33,188 nucleotides of DNA from a virus, in IMG/VR virus record IMGVR_UViG_3300025674_000191, positions 1 to 33,188 of that record; one strand, written 5' to 3'. The position numbers were made by a program, and so were the translations under genes. This document shows, piece after piece, positions 14,590 through 21,740 of the stretch; position 1 is the stretch's first letter; each line of letters starts with the position of its first letter. The notes beneath the pieces are model-generated. The model saw only the letters and a list, made by a program, of their open reading frames with translations. It made no database searches and was not told where the DNA came from.

Positions 14590-17075
14590 TCAAAGAAACT
14601 CCCAATGGTAATGATTTTTTCATGTTGCCACCCAATACATTGTAGCACATTTTTGAGAGGTTCAAGAAAAGATTTTTCATATTGCGTTTGATAATCAACA
14701 TACTTTTCAATCCCAAATTCTTTAGGCAACTCTCCAAAAAAACTAATACAATTCTCGTGAATAGGGTTAGGTGTTTTAAGATACATAAACTTAATCTTTT
14801 CACCTTCTTGAATAAGAGGATGCTTATTTTCTATATTATACTTCTTCACATAGTGATTGTAAAGAAGGGCACCTCTTACATGGATTGGGGTTGCTTTTCT
14901 ATAAATCTCTGTTGGATGTCTATATTTGGCCAAGTTGTTAACTCCTCTTGGGAATGCAACTTCTTCATAAGGTCTTGTGCGCATTTCTGTTCGCACATCA
15001 TTGATAAAACAGATAAGCTCATCATTTGTCTTGCCGATAATAATCTGAAACGCTGCATATAATTTATCTCTAAAATAAGCTGGAGTAGAAGATCTAGCAG
15101 TCTCAAGACCCATAATCTTCATCTTGGGTTCTTTATATCTAACACCTTCACTATCCCAAACGTTAAGAATGTAACGCTTCTTAGCAGTCCAGATACCACG
15201 ATCAGCGATATTCTCACGCTTCATACTCATCTTTTGTTCATATGCCGAAACATAATTCGCAAGTTCCTGATAACTGGATTCGATGAATGGTTCCAACTTC
15301 TCTTGACAGATCTTATCAAGAATGGAAACAATTGCTGCTTTGTCGCCAGACTTATTACTAAAAAATTTAGAAACAAGAGGTCCAAGATTAAGATAGATTG
15401 AGTCGGTATCGCTAGCGATGACATAATCTACTGCCTCCGTTTTTAAAAGATTATTTAGATAATCGTTCATCTTGTTCTCAATCCAGCGAATTGATACTTG
15501 ACCAGACAAAGTAATTGCCTCGGCATTAGCAAGACGATAGTAACGGAAGTGTTCGTTGCCAATTGCACCATAGGCAGAGTTGAGGGAGATCTTCTTTGCC
15601 ATTTGGATATTATTACATCTAGCAATCTCTTTCACGAGTTCTACAGTAGGAGTTTTCTCATACTGCTTCTTCGCCTCAATCATCTTCTTCTTAAAAATGA
15701 CACGAGAGTCATACATCTTCTTCATCATCTGAGGAAGAAACCCATGCTTATCTTTTCTATACTGAGCACCATTAGCACACACAGCAAACTCACCGTTAAT
15801 ATCTACTTGCTTTTTAAGTATCTTATCAACGGTAGCAGTTGAGTGTCTGGTATCCTGAAGCGTCTCTGGCGAGATGTTATATTGCATAATAAGATGGGGG
15901 TACAGGCTATTAAGATCAAAACTAACCACCCAATCATAAAACCCAGGAATCGGTTCTTTGACATAAGCACCTGCATACTTCTCAGTCTTAGTCGCTTCCT
16001 TTTTCGGCGGGATAGCAATCTTACGCTTTAAAAGTTCCACGTAAATATAGTTATCCCACATCTTCACCTGACTAAACACATCTTCATAATTCACCTTAGC
16101 ATCATATGCCATAGTGTATGCAAGTTCAATCAGTTTCATCTTATCATCAAGGTTGTCAACCAGACGAACGTCATGGATGTTGTACTCAATAAACTTCTGC
16201 CAGTCTTTTTCGTAGAACTCTTTAAAAGTATCAAACTCTGAGTGATCAAGTTTTTTCTCACCAAGTTCTACAAAACAAATATGATCTAATCTATAACTCT
16301 CTTGATTTGTGTAAGTAAATTTCTTATACAATTCAAGATAATCCAAGGTAGATATACCAAGCATGTCAATAGAATAATTTCTACGACCCTGAATATAAAT
16401 CTCTCGTTTAGATACCAATCTCCATGGTGACAAAAGTTTTACAAACTTATCTCCAAGAATACGCTCAACACGATTGTGAATATATGGCAAGTCAAACATT
16501 CTGACATTCCATCCTGTAATTACATCTGGATAATTTTCTTGCCAAAATTCAAGAAAAGCACCCATCATGCTTTCTTCAGAAATAAAATGCATGTAGTCAA
16601 CCATGCTGTCCTTATTATTAAAAGGACGCGATCCAAATACTGTAATACGACCAGAAAAACTATCCTTCACACTGATAGCAAGAATCTCTTGATCTGCAAT
16701 ATCAACATTAGGGAATCCATTTTCAGCAGCAGTTTCAATGTCAATTGTAAAGACACGAATGTTGTTGCTATCAAATTTTATTTGTTCTTCAGGATGTTGT
16801 TCAGCAATGTATTGATATAAAAAACGTGAATTGCCATAAATTTTAAATTCTTCAACGTCTTTATACTGCTTTACAAAATCACGTGCTTCGCTAACAGATC
16901 CAAACTTAACAGGTTCTACACAATCACCTTCAAGTGTTCTCCATTCAGAATAATTTTTTGTAGGTAGATACATTGTGGGGTTATAAGGAACCCGCATACT
17001 GTATCTGTTACCATTTTCATAACCACGTACAAGCAGGCGGTTGCCTGCTTGCTCAACACTAGTGTAAAACTTCAT
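14586..17075 (-). CDS. 43: Family B DNA polymerase, T4 gp43-like
   Basis: Replicative polymerase with proofreading exonuclease, 829 residues (T4 gp43 is 898). Exonuclease motifs: DIE at 112-114, NVRMFDLPY with D195, and YNIHDVRLV with D302. Polymerase motifs: A in SFDLNSLYPHLIMQYN (D387), B in KKISLNSAYGAIGN (about 494-507), C in IASDTDSIYL (D556, D558). The chain is one uninterrupted frame, with no intein or gp43A/43B split. The C-terminal segment should hold the clamp-binding tail. Start overlaps the upstream gene by 4 bases. Confidence 0.98.
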   Translation of the reverse strand: MKFYTSVEQAGNRLLVRGYENGNRYSMRVPYNPTMYLPTKNYSEWRTLEGDCVEPVKFGSVSEARDFVKQYKDVEEFKIYGNSRFLYQYIAEQHPEEQIKFDSNNIRVFTIDIETAAENGFPNVDIADQEILAISVKDSFSGRITVFGSRPFNNKDSMVDYMHFISEESMMGAFLEFWQENYPDVITGWNVRMFDLPYIHNRVERILGDKFVKLLSPWRLVSKREIYIQGRRNYSIDMLGISTLDYLELYKKFTYTNQESYRLDHICFVELGEKKLDHSEFDTFKEFYEKDWQKFIEYNIHDVRLVDNLDDKMKLIELAYTMAYDAKVNYEDVFSQVKMWDNYIYVELLKRKIAIPPKKEATKTEKYAGAYVKEPIPGFYDWVVSFDLNSLYPHLIMQYNISPETLQDTRHSTATVDKILKKQVDINGEFAVCANGAQYRKDKHGFLPQMMKKMYDSRVIFKKKMIEAKKQYEKTPTVELVKEIARCNNIQMAKKISLNSAYGAIGNEHFRYYRLANAEAITLSGQVSIRWIENKMNDYLNNLLKTEAVDYVIASDTDSIYLNLGPLVSKFFSNKSGDKAAIVSILDKICQEKLEPFIESSYQELANYVSAYEQKMSMKRENIADRGIWTAKKRYILNVWDSEGVRYKEPKMKIMGLETARSSTPAYFRDKLYAAFQIIIGKTNDELICFINDVRTEMRTRPYEEVAFPRGVNNLAKYRHPTEIYRKATPIHVRGALLYNHYVKKYNIENKHPLIQEGEKIKFMYLKTPNPIHENCISFFGELPKEFGIEKYVDYQTQYEKSFLEPLKNVLQCIGWQHEKIITIGSFFE

Positions 17076-17338
17076 TCAATAGATGGCAGGGATGCAATAT
17101 AACGAGCAAGGAGTTCCTTGCTGGGGTTTACGAGAGTAGTGATATCGGTGGATCTCACCACTACCTCACGATCATCAGACCAATGAGGCCATGGGTCAAT
17201 TCCACCATCACAGTCTACCACATAAGGGTCGCGTAGGATACAGTCAGGGTCACCTGGCAAAGTATCCCCTTCAACTTCTTCTACTTGAGCGATGATCCAC
17301 TCATTCGCTAGCTTCAACAGGTTCGCTGTTATTTCCAT
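17072..17338 (-). CDS. Hypothetical acidic protein, 88 aa
   Basis: Not recognised. Strongly acidic with a Pro/Asp/Trp-rich centre (GDPDCILRDPYVVDCDGGID, then PWPHWSDD) and helical ends. Its stop overlaps the polymerase start by 4 bases, and its 5' end overlaps the Sm-like gene by 38, an unusually long overlap for this genome. It is coupled to DNA polymerase synthesis; whether it acts on the polymerase is unknown. Confidence 0.78.
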   Translation of the reverse strand: MEITANLLKLANEWIIAQVEEVEGDTLPGDPDCILRDPYVVDCDGGIDPWPHWSDDREVVVRSTDITTLVNPSKELLARYIASLPSIE

Positions 17339-17696
17339 CAGTCTCCTCAGGATAAAAAATTTGTTCTTCAGTCAACCCAACTTGCTTTAATTTATTTACA
17401 TAATTTTCAAGAATACTATTGTCTGGAAAAACAACACTAATGATATGATTACCACCCATGTTGTGTTCTTCAATTGGACTAAAAGGACACCATCTTTCGT
17501 ATTTAATTGGGAATGATCCATCTTCATTCAATTCCCCCAAGAAAAGTTTGTAGGGATAAATCATCTTATATCCTACAATATTTTTTGGGTCTTCTTGACT
17601 TGGAATTTCTCCAAAGATACAAAGGACGTTATCTCCAGTTGTAAGATTTACAACGCGGATATTATGATTTGTTTTTAAATTATTTTCTGTAGTCAT
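17301..17696 (-). CDS. Sm-like (Hfq/LSm-type) small protein, copy 1
   Basis: 131 residues. The pattern VVNLTTGDNVLCIFGEI, then a PYKLFL strand, then W69, then GGNHIISVVF and a C-terminal helix (ENYVNKLKQVG) is that expected of an Sm fold, where the G-[DE] turn and late strand build RNA-binding rings. The same order is seen in the product of 30762-31154. An Sm-like protein of putative cyanophage origin has been structurally described, so the family is known, but its RNA targets are not. It begins a transcription unit just after the hsp20 terminator; no clear ribosome binding site is visible. Confidence 0.7.
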   Translation of the reverse strand: MTTENNLKTNHNIRVVNLTTGDNVLCIFGEIPSQEDPKNIVGYKMIYPYKLFLGELNEDGSFPIKYERWCPFSPIEEHNMGGNHIISVVFPDNSILENYVNKLKQVGLTEEQIFYPEETDGNNSEPVEASE

Positions 17697-17717
17697 TTTA
17701 TCAATGCAGTTTTTTAC

Positions 17718-17746
17718 ATGTTATCATCAAAAAAGGGTGCCGTCAA
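17718..17746 (-). promoter_or_regulatory. Candidate sigma-70 promoter overlapping terminator
   Basis: Minus strand TTGACG (17741-17746), 17-base spacer, TAACAT (17718-17723). The -35 box is the loop of the preceding terminator hairpin. The predicted transcript would start about 15 bases before ATG 17696. The -10 is weak (4 of 6). Confidence 0.4.
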
Positions 17747-17752
17747 GCACCC
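17729..17752 (-). terminator. Rho-independent terminator after hsp20
   Basis: Minus strand GGGTGC - TTGACG - GCACCC followed by TTTTTT (17729-17734), 13 bases after the hsp20 stop. A compact GC-rich stem with a clean T-tract. Confidence 0.85.
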
Positions 17753-17765
17753 CCTCACTTTTTAT

Positions 17766-18170
17766 TTAGAACCAAACTTTTTTCTTTTGTTTTTCTGGCA
17801 AGTTTTTCACAAGAGTAATTATTAGAAGACCATCAACAAATTTAACTTCTTCAACTTCTACATCATCTGCCATTTGCCAGTTGCGAGAAAAAGTTCTATA
17901 AGATATTCCTCTATGAGAATATTTTCTTTCTTTATCTGGAGGTGCTTTACGAGCAGATACAGTCAAAACATTTCGTTCTGTTGTGACTTCAATATCTCCT
18001 CCTGAAAATCCTGCAAGAGCGACCTCCAATAAGGTTCTACCACCATCTCCATCCACAACATTGTAAGGTGGGTAACTTGATCCACTTCCCGCAAGAGCTT
18101 CAAGTCTGTTGAATGTTTCATTAAATCCAATTGAATAAGGGGTATAGTGTTCCCAGGTAAGATTAGTCAT
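17766..18170 (-). CDS. hsp20: Small heat-shock protein, Hsp20/alpha-crystallin
   Basis: 134-residue ATP-independent chaperone of a kind carried by most cyanomyoviruses. The alpha-crystallin domain spans about 35-122, with EVALAGFSGGDIEVTTERN, RTFSRNWQM and the signature-like FVDGLLIITL at 111-120. The C-terminal tail ends KKVWF rather than a standard I-x-I motif. I chose ATG 18170 (MTNLTWEHY) because the four extra codons would start at TTG; AAGGA just precedes it. The gene stands alone between a hairpin and a terminator, so it probably has its own regulation. The leader holds a perfect 8-bp inverted repeat. Confidence 0.95.
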   Translation of the reverse strand: MTNLTWEHYTPYSIGFNETFNRLEALAGSGSSYPPYNVVDGDGGRTLLEVALAGFSGGDIEVTTERNVLTVSARKAPPDKERKYSHRGISYRTFSRNWQMADDVEVEEVKFVDGLLIITLVKNLPEKQKKKVWF

Positions 18171-18184
18171 GTCCTTAAGCAAGC

Positions 18185-18237
18185 GACGTTTACATGTGAC
18201 CCATTTGGCATCACACTAATATTTAAAGATAAACGTC
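18185..18237. promoter_or_regulatory. Nested inverted repeat in hsp20 leader
   Basis: GACGTTTA at 18185-18192 is perfectly repeated inverted as TAAACGTC at 18230-18237. Inside lies TGTGA (18195-18199) with TCACA (18211-18215). The nested stems end 14 bases from the hsp20 ATG. Could be a structured 5' leader or an operator. A weak TTGACG / TGTGAT promoter pair overlaps the region. Confidence 0.45.
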
Positions 18238-18252
18238 AAAATTTTAAAGAGA

Positions 18253-18280
18253 GAAACCCGTATAAAAAATTACGGATTTC
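18253..18280 (-). terminator. Terminator-like hairpin after regA
   Basis: Ten-base stem on the minus strand (GAAATCCGTA with TACGGGTTTC, one T-G pair) around an 8-base loop, beginning at the regA stop. The following sequence is TCTCTTT rather than a clean T run, so termination may be partial. Confidence 0.6.
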
Positions 18281-18702
18281 TATACTTCAACTTTTTTTCT
18301 ACCAATATTGTACTTACTTTCTAGTGTCCATTCTTGCTTTTCTTTAAAAGCCAAAACTTTAATTTGATTCAAAGGAGCAAGATCAGAAATTTTATCTTCA
18401 TAAACTACTGAGATTAAACCCCAATCACTAAGAAGTTTTACAATACGATTGCGACGTTGAATATCATTTAATGACAAGTTAGTATTTTTACCATCAAGTG
18501 CAAACAACTCTTTAAAGTGTACAATATAATACTTACCTTGTTTATGTAAAATATGACAAGACTGATAGATCTTTTTTTCTTTACGAGATGCAACACCAAT
18601 ACGAGTAAGTGTTTCTCTCACTTTAAGAAAATCATCTGGTTCGCCAAGAACCACTTCAATCATATCAGATTGTTTCCACTGGATTTCTGTTTCCTCGCTC
18701 AT
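18280..18702 (-). CDS. regA: Translational repressor RegA
   Basis: Binds the start regions of early phage mRNAs and blocks their translation. The match to T4 RegA is clear by eye: VRETLTRIGVAS, YQSCHILHKQGKYYIVHFKE, LLSDWGLI and, near the end, KQEWTLESKYNIG. Starts possible: ATG 18702, preceded by AAGGGTGGA at good spacing (140 aa, used here), or ATG 18663, which aligns exactly with the first residue of T4 RegA (127 aa) and lies 1 base after the gp62 stop. GTG 18711 is less likely. The 62-regA order is as in T4. RegA could repress neighbours including clamp and clamp loader genes. Confidence 0.95.
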   Translation of the reverse strand: MSEETEIQWKQSDMIEVVLGEPDDFLKVRETLTRIGVASRKEKKIYQSCHILHKQGKYYIVHFKELFALDGKNTNLSLNDIQRRNRIVKLLSDWGLISVVYEDKISDLAPLNQIKVLAFKEKQEWTLESKYNIGRKKVEV

Positions 18703-19084
18703 TTTTTCCACCCTTATTCAATGCTTTTTTAATATGATCTAGCTGATCCTTAGTGAGAACCCTTAGAGCTTGGAGTGCTTTATCGTCATTATAACCATAA
18801 TACTCTTTTACTACTTCAAGATAATCAATAGAATCTTTACGTGCCCAAGCAGAAAATCTCTTTCTTGGTTTCACACTATTTAGTAAAAAATCGTATTGAA
18901 GTTTTTTTGGCAAATGAGAATTTTTATTCACCTCATTTGCAAACAAAATAGTATCAATAAAAGAAGAAAGGCATCGGTTAATAATGTAAGGAGGATAACC
19001 TTGCTCAGCATTGAAGTCATCATCAAGGATGCTTTTCTTGGATTGGTTGATTGAGTAAAGGTAGTCTTTTAGTTGGTACGTCAT
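18665..19084 (-). CDS. 62: Clamp loader small subunit, T4 gp62-like
   Basis: Partner of gp44 in the ATP-driven loader that puts the gp45 clamp on DNA. 139 residues, clearly shorter than T4 gp62 (187), with little obvious motif; assignment rests on position directly before regA and on the helical region with PKKLQYDFLLNSVKPRKRFS, which fits cyanophage gp62. The 5' end overlaps the upstream membrane-protein gene by 62 bases, and its 3' end overlaps the extended regA frame. ATG 19084 has no strong ribosome binding site, so coupling to the upstream gene is likely. Confidence 0.85.
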   Translation of the reverse strand: MTYQLKDYLYSINQSKKSILDDDFNAEQGYPPYIINRCLSSFIDTILFANEVNKNSHLPKKLQYDFLLNSVKPRKRFSAWARKDSIDYLEVVKEYYGYNDDKALQALRVLTKDQLDHIKKALNKGGKNERGNRNPVETI

Positions 19085-19232
19085 TCCAGTGTCTAATCAC
19101 TCCACTAATAATAAAAAAGTTGGTAACCAAGTAAGAAATAAAAATAAGGGTGCGTATGCCAGCAATAATATCTGCTTCTCTATCTGTTCGTCCATGCTTC
19201 TCCCCTAATGCTTTCGCCCAGATTCTCCACAT
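19023..19232 (-). CDS. Small single-span membrane protein, 69 aa
   Basis: Begins MWRIWAKALGEKHGR, then a charged DREADII region and one hydrophobic segment at about 27-46 (RTLIFISYLVTNFFIISGVI) ending in RHW. The tail after residue 50 overlaps gp62 in another frame. The type is familiar from cyanomyovirus genomes (same opening and RHW end), but has no known function. Its ATG overlaps the stop of the 46-residue gene by one base (TAATG). Confidence 0.75.
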   Translation of the reverse strand: MWRIWAKALGEKHGRTDREADIIAGIRTLIFISYLVTNFFIISGVIRHWNDVPTKRLPLLNQPIQEKHP

Positions 19233-19372
19233 TAGAACTTCGCAGTGACACTTACAATTTTGGCATTGGGGTTGCGAGCAAGAGCGACCTCACGAGCATC
19301 CTGATAGTCACGAGCATAGACTTCCTCTTTGAAGACCTTGCCAGAAACATAGAGAGTAACTTCACACTTCAT
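19232..19372 (-). CDS. Small hypothetical protein, 46 aa
   Basis: Reads MKCEVTLYVSGKVFKEEVYA, then RDYQDAREVALARNPNAKIV and SVTAKF. A neat beta-alpha-beta pattern with no low-complexity sequence. ATG 19372 overlaps the dam gene's last codons by 11 bases, and the TAA overlaps the next ATG by one base (TAATG). This tight fit and the ordered composition argue for a real gene despite the length. Function unknown. Confidence 0.75.
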   Translation of the reverse strand: MKCEVTLYVSGKVFKEEVYARDYQDAREVALARNPNAKIVSVTAKF

Positions 19373-20225
19373 TTGCTAATACCGTTGCGTAGTTGGTGAG
19401 AACGAGTTCCTTGCGGCTCGCTTGATCTGTATTATAACTCCCCACAGAGCGCATGGTGTATGTATGTGCAAATTCTCCAACTGTCCACCCGTTGAAACGA
19501 TCACGGATCAGTTGCGACGAATTGTAACTGATCAACTGAGGACCAATAAAGCGATCACACTTGGTAGCAAAAAAGTCATGGTTGAAACTTTTATGCATAT
19601 TGCCACGCTTACCATAAAGATTGCTTCCAATCTCATAAGGAGGATCTAGATACGTGAAAACATCTTTACAATCAGTCAACAAGTATTCGTATGACTTATT
19701 TGTAATAGTCCAGTTAGCAATCAGTTTTTGATACTCTGGCAGTCGGTCAATTCCTGCAAAAGAGAAGTTGCTGTCACTTGCTTGGGGAGAGAAGGAACTT
19801 GATTCACTGAGTCCCGAGAAAGAACACTTATTAACAATATAGAAGGAAACGGCACGATGAAAGTTTTTAGTTTCTTCCAAAGGTCTTCCAAGATATTCTT
19901 TTGCACTATCAAACAAAGTTCTGGCAGATGCTTGATCAATATGTCTTTGTTTGAGTTGGACAAGTTCATCTCTAAGTGCTTGTCCATGGTCCTGTAGTTC
20001 TCGCCAGAAGTTATAGAGTGGTTCGTAAAGATCGTTGACCCAGATATTCAAATGAGGATAACGCTTAGACACTTCAAGTGCTACGCTACCACCACCCAAG
20101 AAGGGTTCACGATACTCAGTGTAGTCCTTGAGGTCAGGAATATATTGGAAGAGTTTACTGAGTGCTCTGGACTTACCACCTGGGTAACGAATTGGTGTCT
20201 TAAGAGACTTCAAAGTCTGAGGCAT
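19362..20225 (-). CDS. dam: DNA adenine methyltransferase (Dam family)
   Basis: N6-adenine methylase, probably acting at GATC. 287 residues with the class features: PIRYPGGKSRAL at the N-terminus (SAM site), REPFLGGGSVAL at 39-50 (motif I), SFSGLS near 135-140, and the catalytic TYLDPPYEIG (DPPY at 194-197). I start at ATG 20225 rather than GTG 20243 because the family's N-terminus begins a few residues before PIRYPGGK. It could protect phage DNA from host nucleases or mark it for repair. The start overlaps the upstream small gene by 26 bases. No cognate restriction gene is present. Confidence 0.93.
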   Translation of the reverse strand: MPQTLKSLKTPIRYPGGKSRALSKLFQYIPDLKDYTEYREPFLGGGSVALEVSKRYPHLNIWVNDLYEPLYNFWRELQDHGQALRDELVQLKQRHIDQASARTLFDSAKEYLGRPLEETKNFHRAVSFYIVNKCSFSGLSESSSFSPQASDSNFSFAGIDRLPEYQKLIANWTITNKSYEYLLTDCKDVFTYLDPPYEIGSNLYGKRGNMHKSFNHDFFATKCDRFIGPQLISYNSSQLIRDRFNGWTVGEFAHTYTMRSVGSYNTDQASRKELVLTNYATVLANEV

Positions 20226-20409
20226 GGTATTTAAGGTATTCACGAAAGGTCATTTTCATCTCTTTTTGCGTCATGCCACAATGAGCAGCAGCAGCAGGTA
20301 GATTCATTGTAGCACGAAACAATGCTTCATGTGCTTCTTTTACATTCTCTGGCGTTGTTTTTACATATCCACTTGTATTGTCTTTCAGGTTCTTTTTCAA
20401 GGCGTTCAA
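20200..20409 (-). CDS. Small helix-turn-helix-like protein, TTG start, 69 aa
   Basis: Product begins MNALKKNLKDNTSGYVKTTP and contains PENVKEAHEALFRATMNLPA followed by AAAHCGMTQKEMKMTFREYLK, which reads as a helix-turn-helix (AAAHCGMTQKEMK). There is no ATG upstream of M35, but a TTG at 20409 is preceded by GGAGGAG four bases away, the best ribosome binding site in the area, and the N-terminal residues look natural. It would be a small DNA-binding regulator; the target is unknown. The 3' end overlaps dam by 26 bases, and its 5' part overlaps a 46-codon frame coupled to gene 44. Confidence 0.7.
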   Translation of the reverse strand: MNALKKNLKDNTSGYVKTTPENVKEAHEALFRATMNLPAAAAHCGMTQKEMKMTFREYLKYHASDFEVS

Positions 20410-20467
20410 GCATCTCCTCCATCATAATAAATTTAGGTTCTTTCTCAATGAATTTTAGTAGGGTCAT
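20327..20467 (-). CDS. Possible 46-aa ORF coupled to gene 44
   Basis: ATG 20467 overlaps the gene 44 stop by 4 bases, the coupling used at most junctions here. The frame reads MTLLKFIEKEPKFIMMEEML then ERLEKEPERQYKW and ends after 46 residues. The first 28 residues form a plausible amphipathic helix; the rest overlaps the TTG-started gene in another frame and may be incidental. It could be a real micro-protein or a leader that carries ribosomes to the strong GGAGGAG site within it. Confidence 0.42.
   Translation of the reverse strand: MTLLKFIEKEPKFIMMEEMLERLEKEPERQYKWICKNNARECKRST
20414..20420 (-). promoter_or_regulatory. Ribosome binding site deciding a TTG start
   Basis: GGAGGAG on the minus strand, four bases before TTG 20409. 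It supports TTG as the start of the 69-residue gene, as no other start gives the conserved-looking N-terminus. Confidence 0.6.
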
Positions 20468-21408
20468 TTAAATTCACAACTAATCATGATCTCTGTCAAG
20501 CAAGCAAGCATATTTACTTCCTGATCAGGAACAATAGCAATGTCACGCATATACTTAGCGATGATAAGAACTGCTTCAGGAATAGAAGAAGGTTTTAGAA
20601 CACCATACAGATTATCATAGATCTTACGCATCACCATGCTGGGATCATTGTCCAAATGCTGAACTACCCAGTTCTTTACTGTCGTGAATTCTTTTTTCTT
20701 GAGAGAAGATAAGAGAGAATCAAGATTAACATCAGCCACATCAACAAGTATGGCAGAAGATATGTTACCAGTGGCAGCATAGCGTTGACACTCATTGATA
20801 AGACGGCGCCAATCAGGATAATAACGCTTAACAAGCTTAGCGAGAACTTTGTCTTCATAATCAATATTCTCGTGAGTAAGAATAGATTTGAGGCGAGTAA
20901 AAAACTCTCCTTGTAACTTAACTGCTTGCTCTGGTTTAATACGAAAATCAATAACCGTGCATCGCGAATGCAATGGTTCAATGATCTTGTTAATGAAGTT
21001 GCAAGTAAAGATGAAACGGCAGTTGCCGTGAAACTCCTCTACGGCAGTTCTGAGGGACAGCTGCACGTCGTTGGTGGTGTTGTCTGCCTCATCAATGATA
21101 ACGACCTTGTGGGACGCTCCAGAGGTCAGAGAGACGGTGCTGGCGAACTGGCGGATGCGATTACGCACAGTGTCTAGGAAGCGCCCCTCATCAGACCCGT
21201 TAATGACGATGTAAGACGCACCGATTTCCTCACACATCGCCTTGGCAATAGTGGTCTTACCAACGCCTGCAGTGCCAGTCAGTAGCAGGTTAGGCAGCTC
21301 CCCTTGGTCAACAAAACCCTGGAACACTTCTTTGGTGCTCACAGGGAGGATGCAGTCTTCAACAATGCTTGGGCGGTATTTCTCCACCCACAGAAATTCT
21401 TTGCTCAT
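20464..21408 (-). CDS. 44: Clamp loader ATPase subunit, T4 gp44-like
   Basis: RFC-type AAA+ ATPase loading the gp45 clamp with gp62. 314 residues: Walker A GTAGVGKT at 45-52, Walker B VVIIDEAD with DEAD at 106-109, and the trans-acting arginine in the SRC motif at 148-150 (HSRC). The C-terminal third is the helical collar region. It is coupled by 4-base overlaps to speD upstream and a 46-codon frame downstream. Placement close to 45 and 62 keeps the sliding-clamp machinery together. Confidence 0.96.
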   Translation of the reverse strand: MSKEFLWVEKYRPSIVEDCILPVSTKEVFQGFVDQGELPNLLLTGTAGVGKTTIAKAMCEEIGASYIVINGSDEGRFLDTVRNRIRQFASTVSLTSGASHKVVIIDEADNTTNDVQLSLRTAVEEFHGNCRFIFTCNFINKIIEPLHSRCTVIDFRIKPEQAVKLQGEFFTRLKSILTHENIDYEDKVLAKLVKRYYPDWRRLINECQRYAATGNISSAILVDVADVNLDSLLSSLKKKEFTTVKNWVVQHLDNDPSMVMRKIYDNLYGVLKPSSIPEAVLIIAKYMRDIAIVPDQEVNMLACLTEIMISCEFK

Positions 21409-21740
21409 TCTAAAGGTCGCTTAAAAGATTTACAAATGATGTCCTTGGCATCAAACATCAGTTTCATATATTCTACACCCTTCTTGGGTTTAGTATGTTC
21501 TCCACAAGTAAAGATATCACAAACTGCCATACGCTTCTCTGGCCAAGTATGAATGCTAATATGACTTTCAGCAAGCATAGCGACACAAGTTACACCTTGA
21601 GGATTAAACTTTTGTGAGTGCAACGCAAGCAAAGTTGAGTTGCACTTATCTGCTGTAGCATAAACAATATCTCTTACAAACTTTTCATCATCTAAAAGAT
21701 GAGTGTTTGCTTCTTTTAGCGTAAAAAGAATGTGTTTCAT
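21405..21740 (-). CDS. speD: S-adenosylmethionine decarboxylase proenzyme
   Basis: Makes decarboxylated SAM for spermidine synthesis; polyamines may help condense phage DNA or support the host. 111 residues of the short bacterial type. The self-cleavage site is E58-S59 in LAESHISIHTWPE, the serine becoming the pyruvoyl group; H64 and C79 (in CDIFTCGE) keep the same spacing from the serine as in the Thermotoga enzyme. All key residues are present. It is a host-like metabolic gene set between sliding clamp and clamp loader with 4-base overlaps on both sides, so it is expressed with the replisome. No spermidine synthase gene is in the window. Confidence 0.96.
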   Translation of the reverse strand: MKHILFTLKEANTHLLDDEKFVRDIVYATADKCNSTLLALHSQKFNPQGVTCVAMLAESHISIHTWPEKRMAVCDIFTCGEHTKPKKGVEYMKLMFDAKDIICKSFKRPLE

